From contig MGMG01000002.1 of NCBI GenBank assembly GCA_001796355.1, positions 1-49,551 of the forward strand: 49,551 bases of DNA. Reading direction: 5' to 3'. Source of the DNA: Chloroflexi bacterium GWB2_54_36 (GTDB lineage Bacteria > Chloroflexota > Anaerolineae > Anaerolineales > Anaerolineaceae). Below are positions 49,495-49,551 of the stretch, one piece after another (within the stretch, counting starts at the first letter, position 1; the number at the start of each line of letters is the position of its first letter). The notes under the pieces are model-generated. The model searched no databases, was not told the origin of the DNA, and was given only the letters and a program-made list of their open reading frames with translations. A program made the position numbers and the translations under genes.

Positions 49495-49521
49495 TTATAC
49501 AATAAATAAATTGGATGTCAA
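49494..49521 (-). promoter_or_regulatory. marR promoter
   Basis: On the minus strand TTGACA (49516-49521), 16-bp spacer, TATAAT (49494-49499); both hexamers are consensus. Transcription should start near 49487, inside the operator-like palindrome. Confidence 0.85.
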
Positions 49522-49551
49522 GGGCTTCTTTGGCCTGATGAAGCATCCCCA

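Overview
The window looks like chromosomal DNA of an anaerobic or facultative bacterium of the Chloroflexota, probably class Anaerolineae. This is inferred from gene content and style, not from a marker gene: a SufR-controlled sufCBD-S-U cluster with a small Rieske protein, an NAD-linked [NiFe] hydrogenase with complete hyp maturation set, ROK/RpiB sugar genes, and moderately high GC with standard sigma-70 type promoters. No rRNA, CRISPR array or replication origin was seen.

Layout. 0-5.6 kb: sugar metabolism (rpiB, a membrane-anchored unknown, a zinc-type ROK fructokinase), an AONS/KBL/SPT-type acyltransferase, CorA and an SCP2 protein. 5.6-13.1 kb: a MITE-like element, then the iron-sulfur assembly locus. 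sufR-sufT run leftwards and sufC-B-D, a 97-aa unknown, sufS, sufU and a Rieske protein run rightwards. The two transcription units diverge from near-consensus promoters whose -35 boxes lie in the two arms of one palindrome, an obvious SufR operator candidate. 13.2-16.3 kb: a PIG-L deacetylase/methyltransferase operon and a membrane-anchored serine hydrolase. 16.3-16.7 kb: tandem copies of a dispersed repeat that also occurs at 4.9 kb.

16.8-33.4 kb, all on the minus strand, is the hydrogen locus. The downstream half is a maturation operon (protease, a cyclic-nucleotide-binding protein without DNA-binding domain, hypA-B-F-C-D-E). The upstream half is a structural operon (HndB-like, NuoE-like, NuoF-like, HoxU/NuoG-like, HoxY, HoxH). 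Together they would make and mature a cytosolic NAD(P)-linked hydrogenase. The halves are separated by about 3 kb of different character: a lipoprotein, a cysteine-rich Tat-signal protein broken by a dinucleotide insertion, and a decayed IS1182-type transposase. hisS with tRNA-His follows at 33.8-35.1 kb.

35.3-43 kb is an accessory region on the minus strand: amidohydrolase, ATC-hydrolase-like protein, O-methyltransferase, SRPBCC and SnoaL-like proteins, two related membrane proteins, an unknown and a NarL/LuxR regulator. It carries a partial gene duplication and two genes broken by apparent one-base losses in C runs. 43-46 kb has a MerR regulator with two HTH-like modules and two SDR enzymes. 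46-49.5 kb ends with a second PIG-L deacetylase and a compact MarR - ArsD-like - ArsA-like - methyltransferase cluster, with a similar operator-like sequence in front of both marR and the arsD-like gene.

The best candidates for something not previously described are the cysteine-pair-rich MarR/ArsD/ArsA/methyltransferase cluster, the internally duplicated cysteine-rich secreted protein, and the pairing of an HTH-less cyclic-nucleotide sensor with a Crp-like site at the hydrogenase operon. All statements come from reading the sequence; no database search was run.
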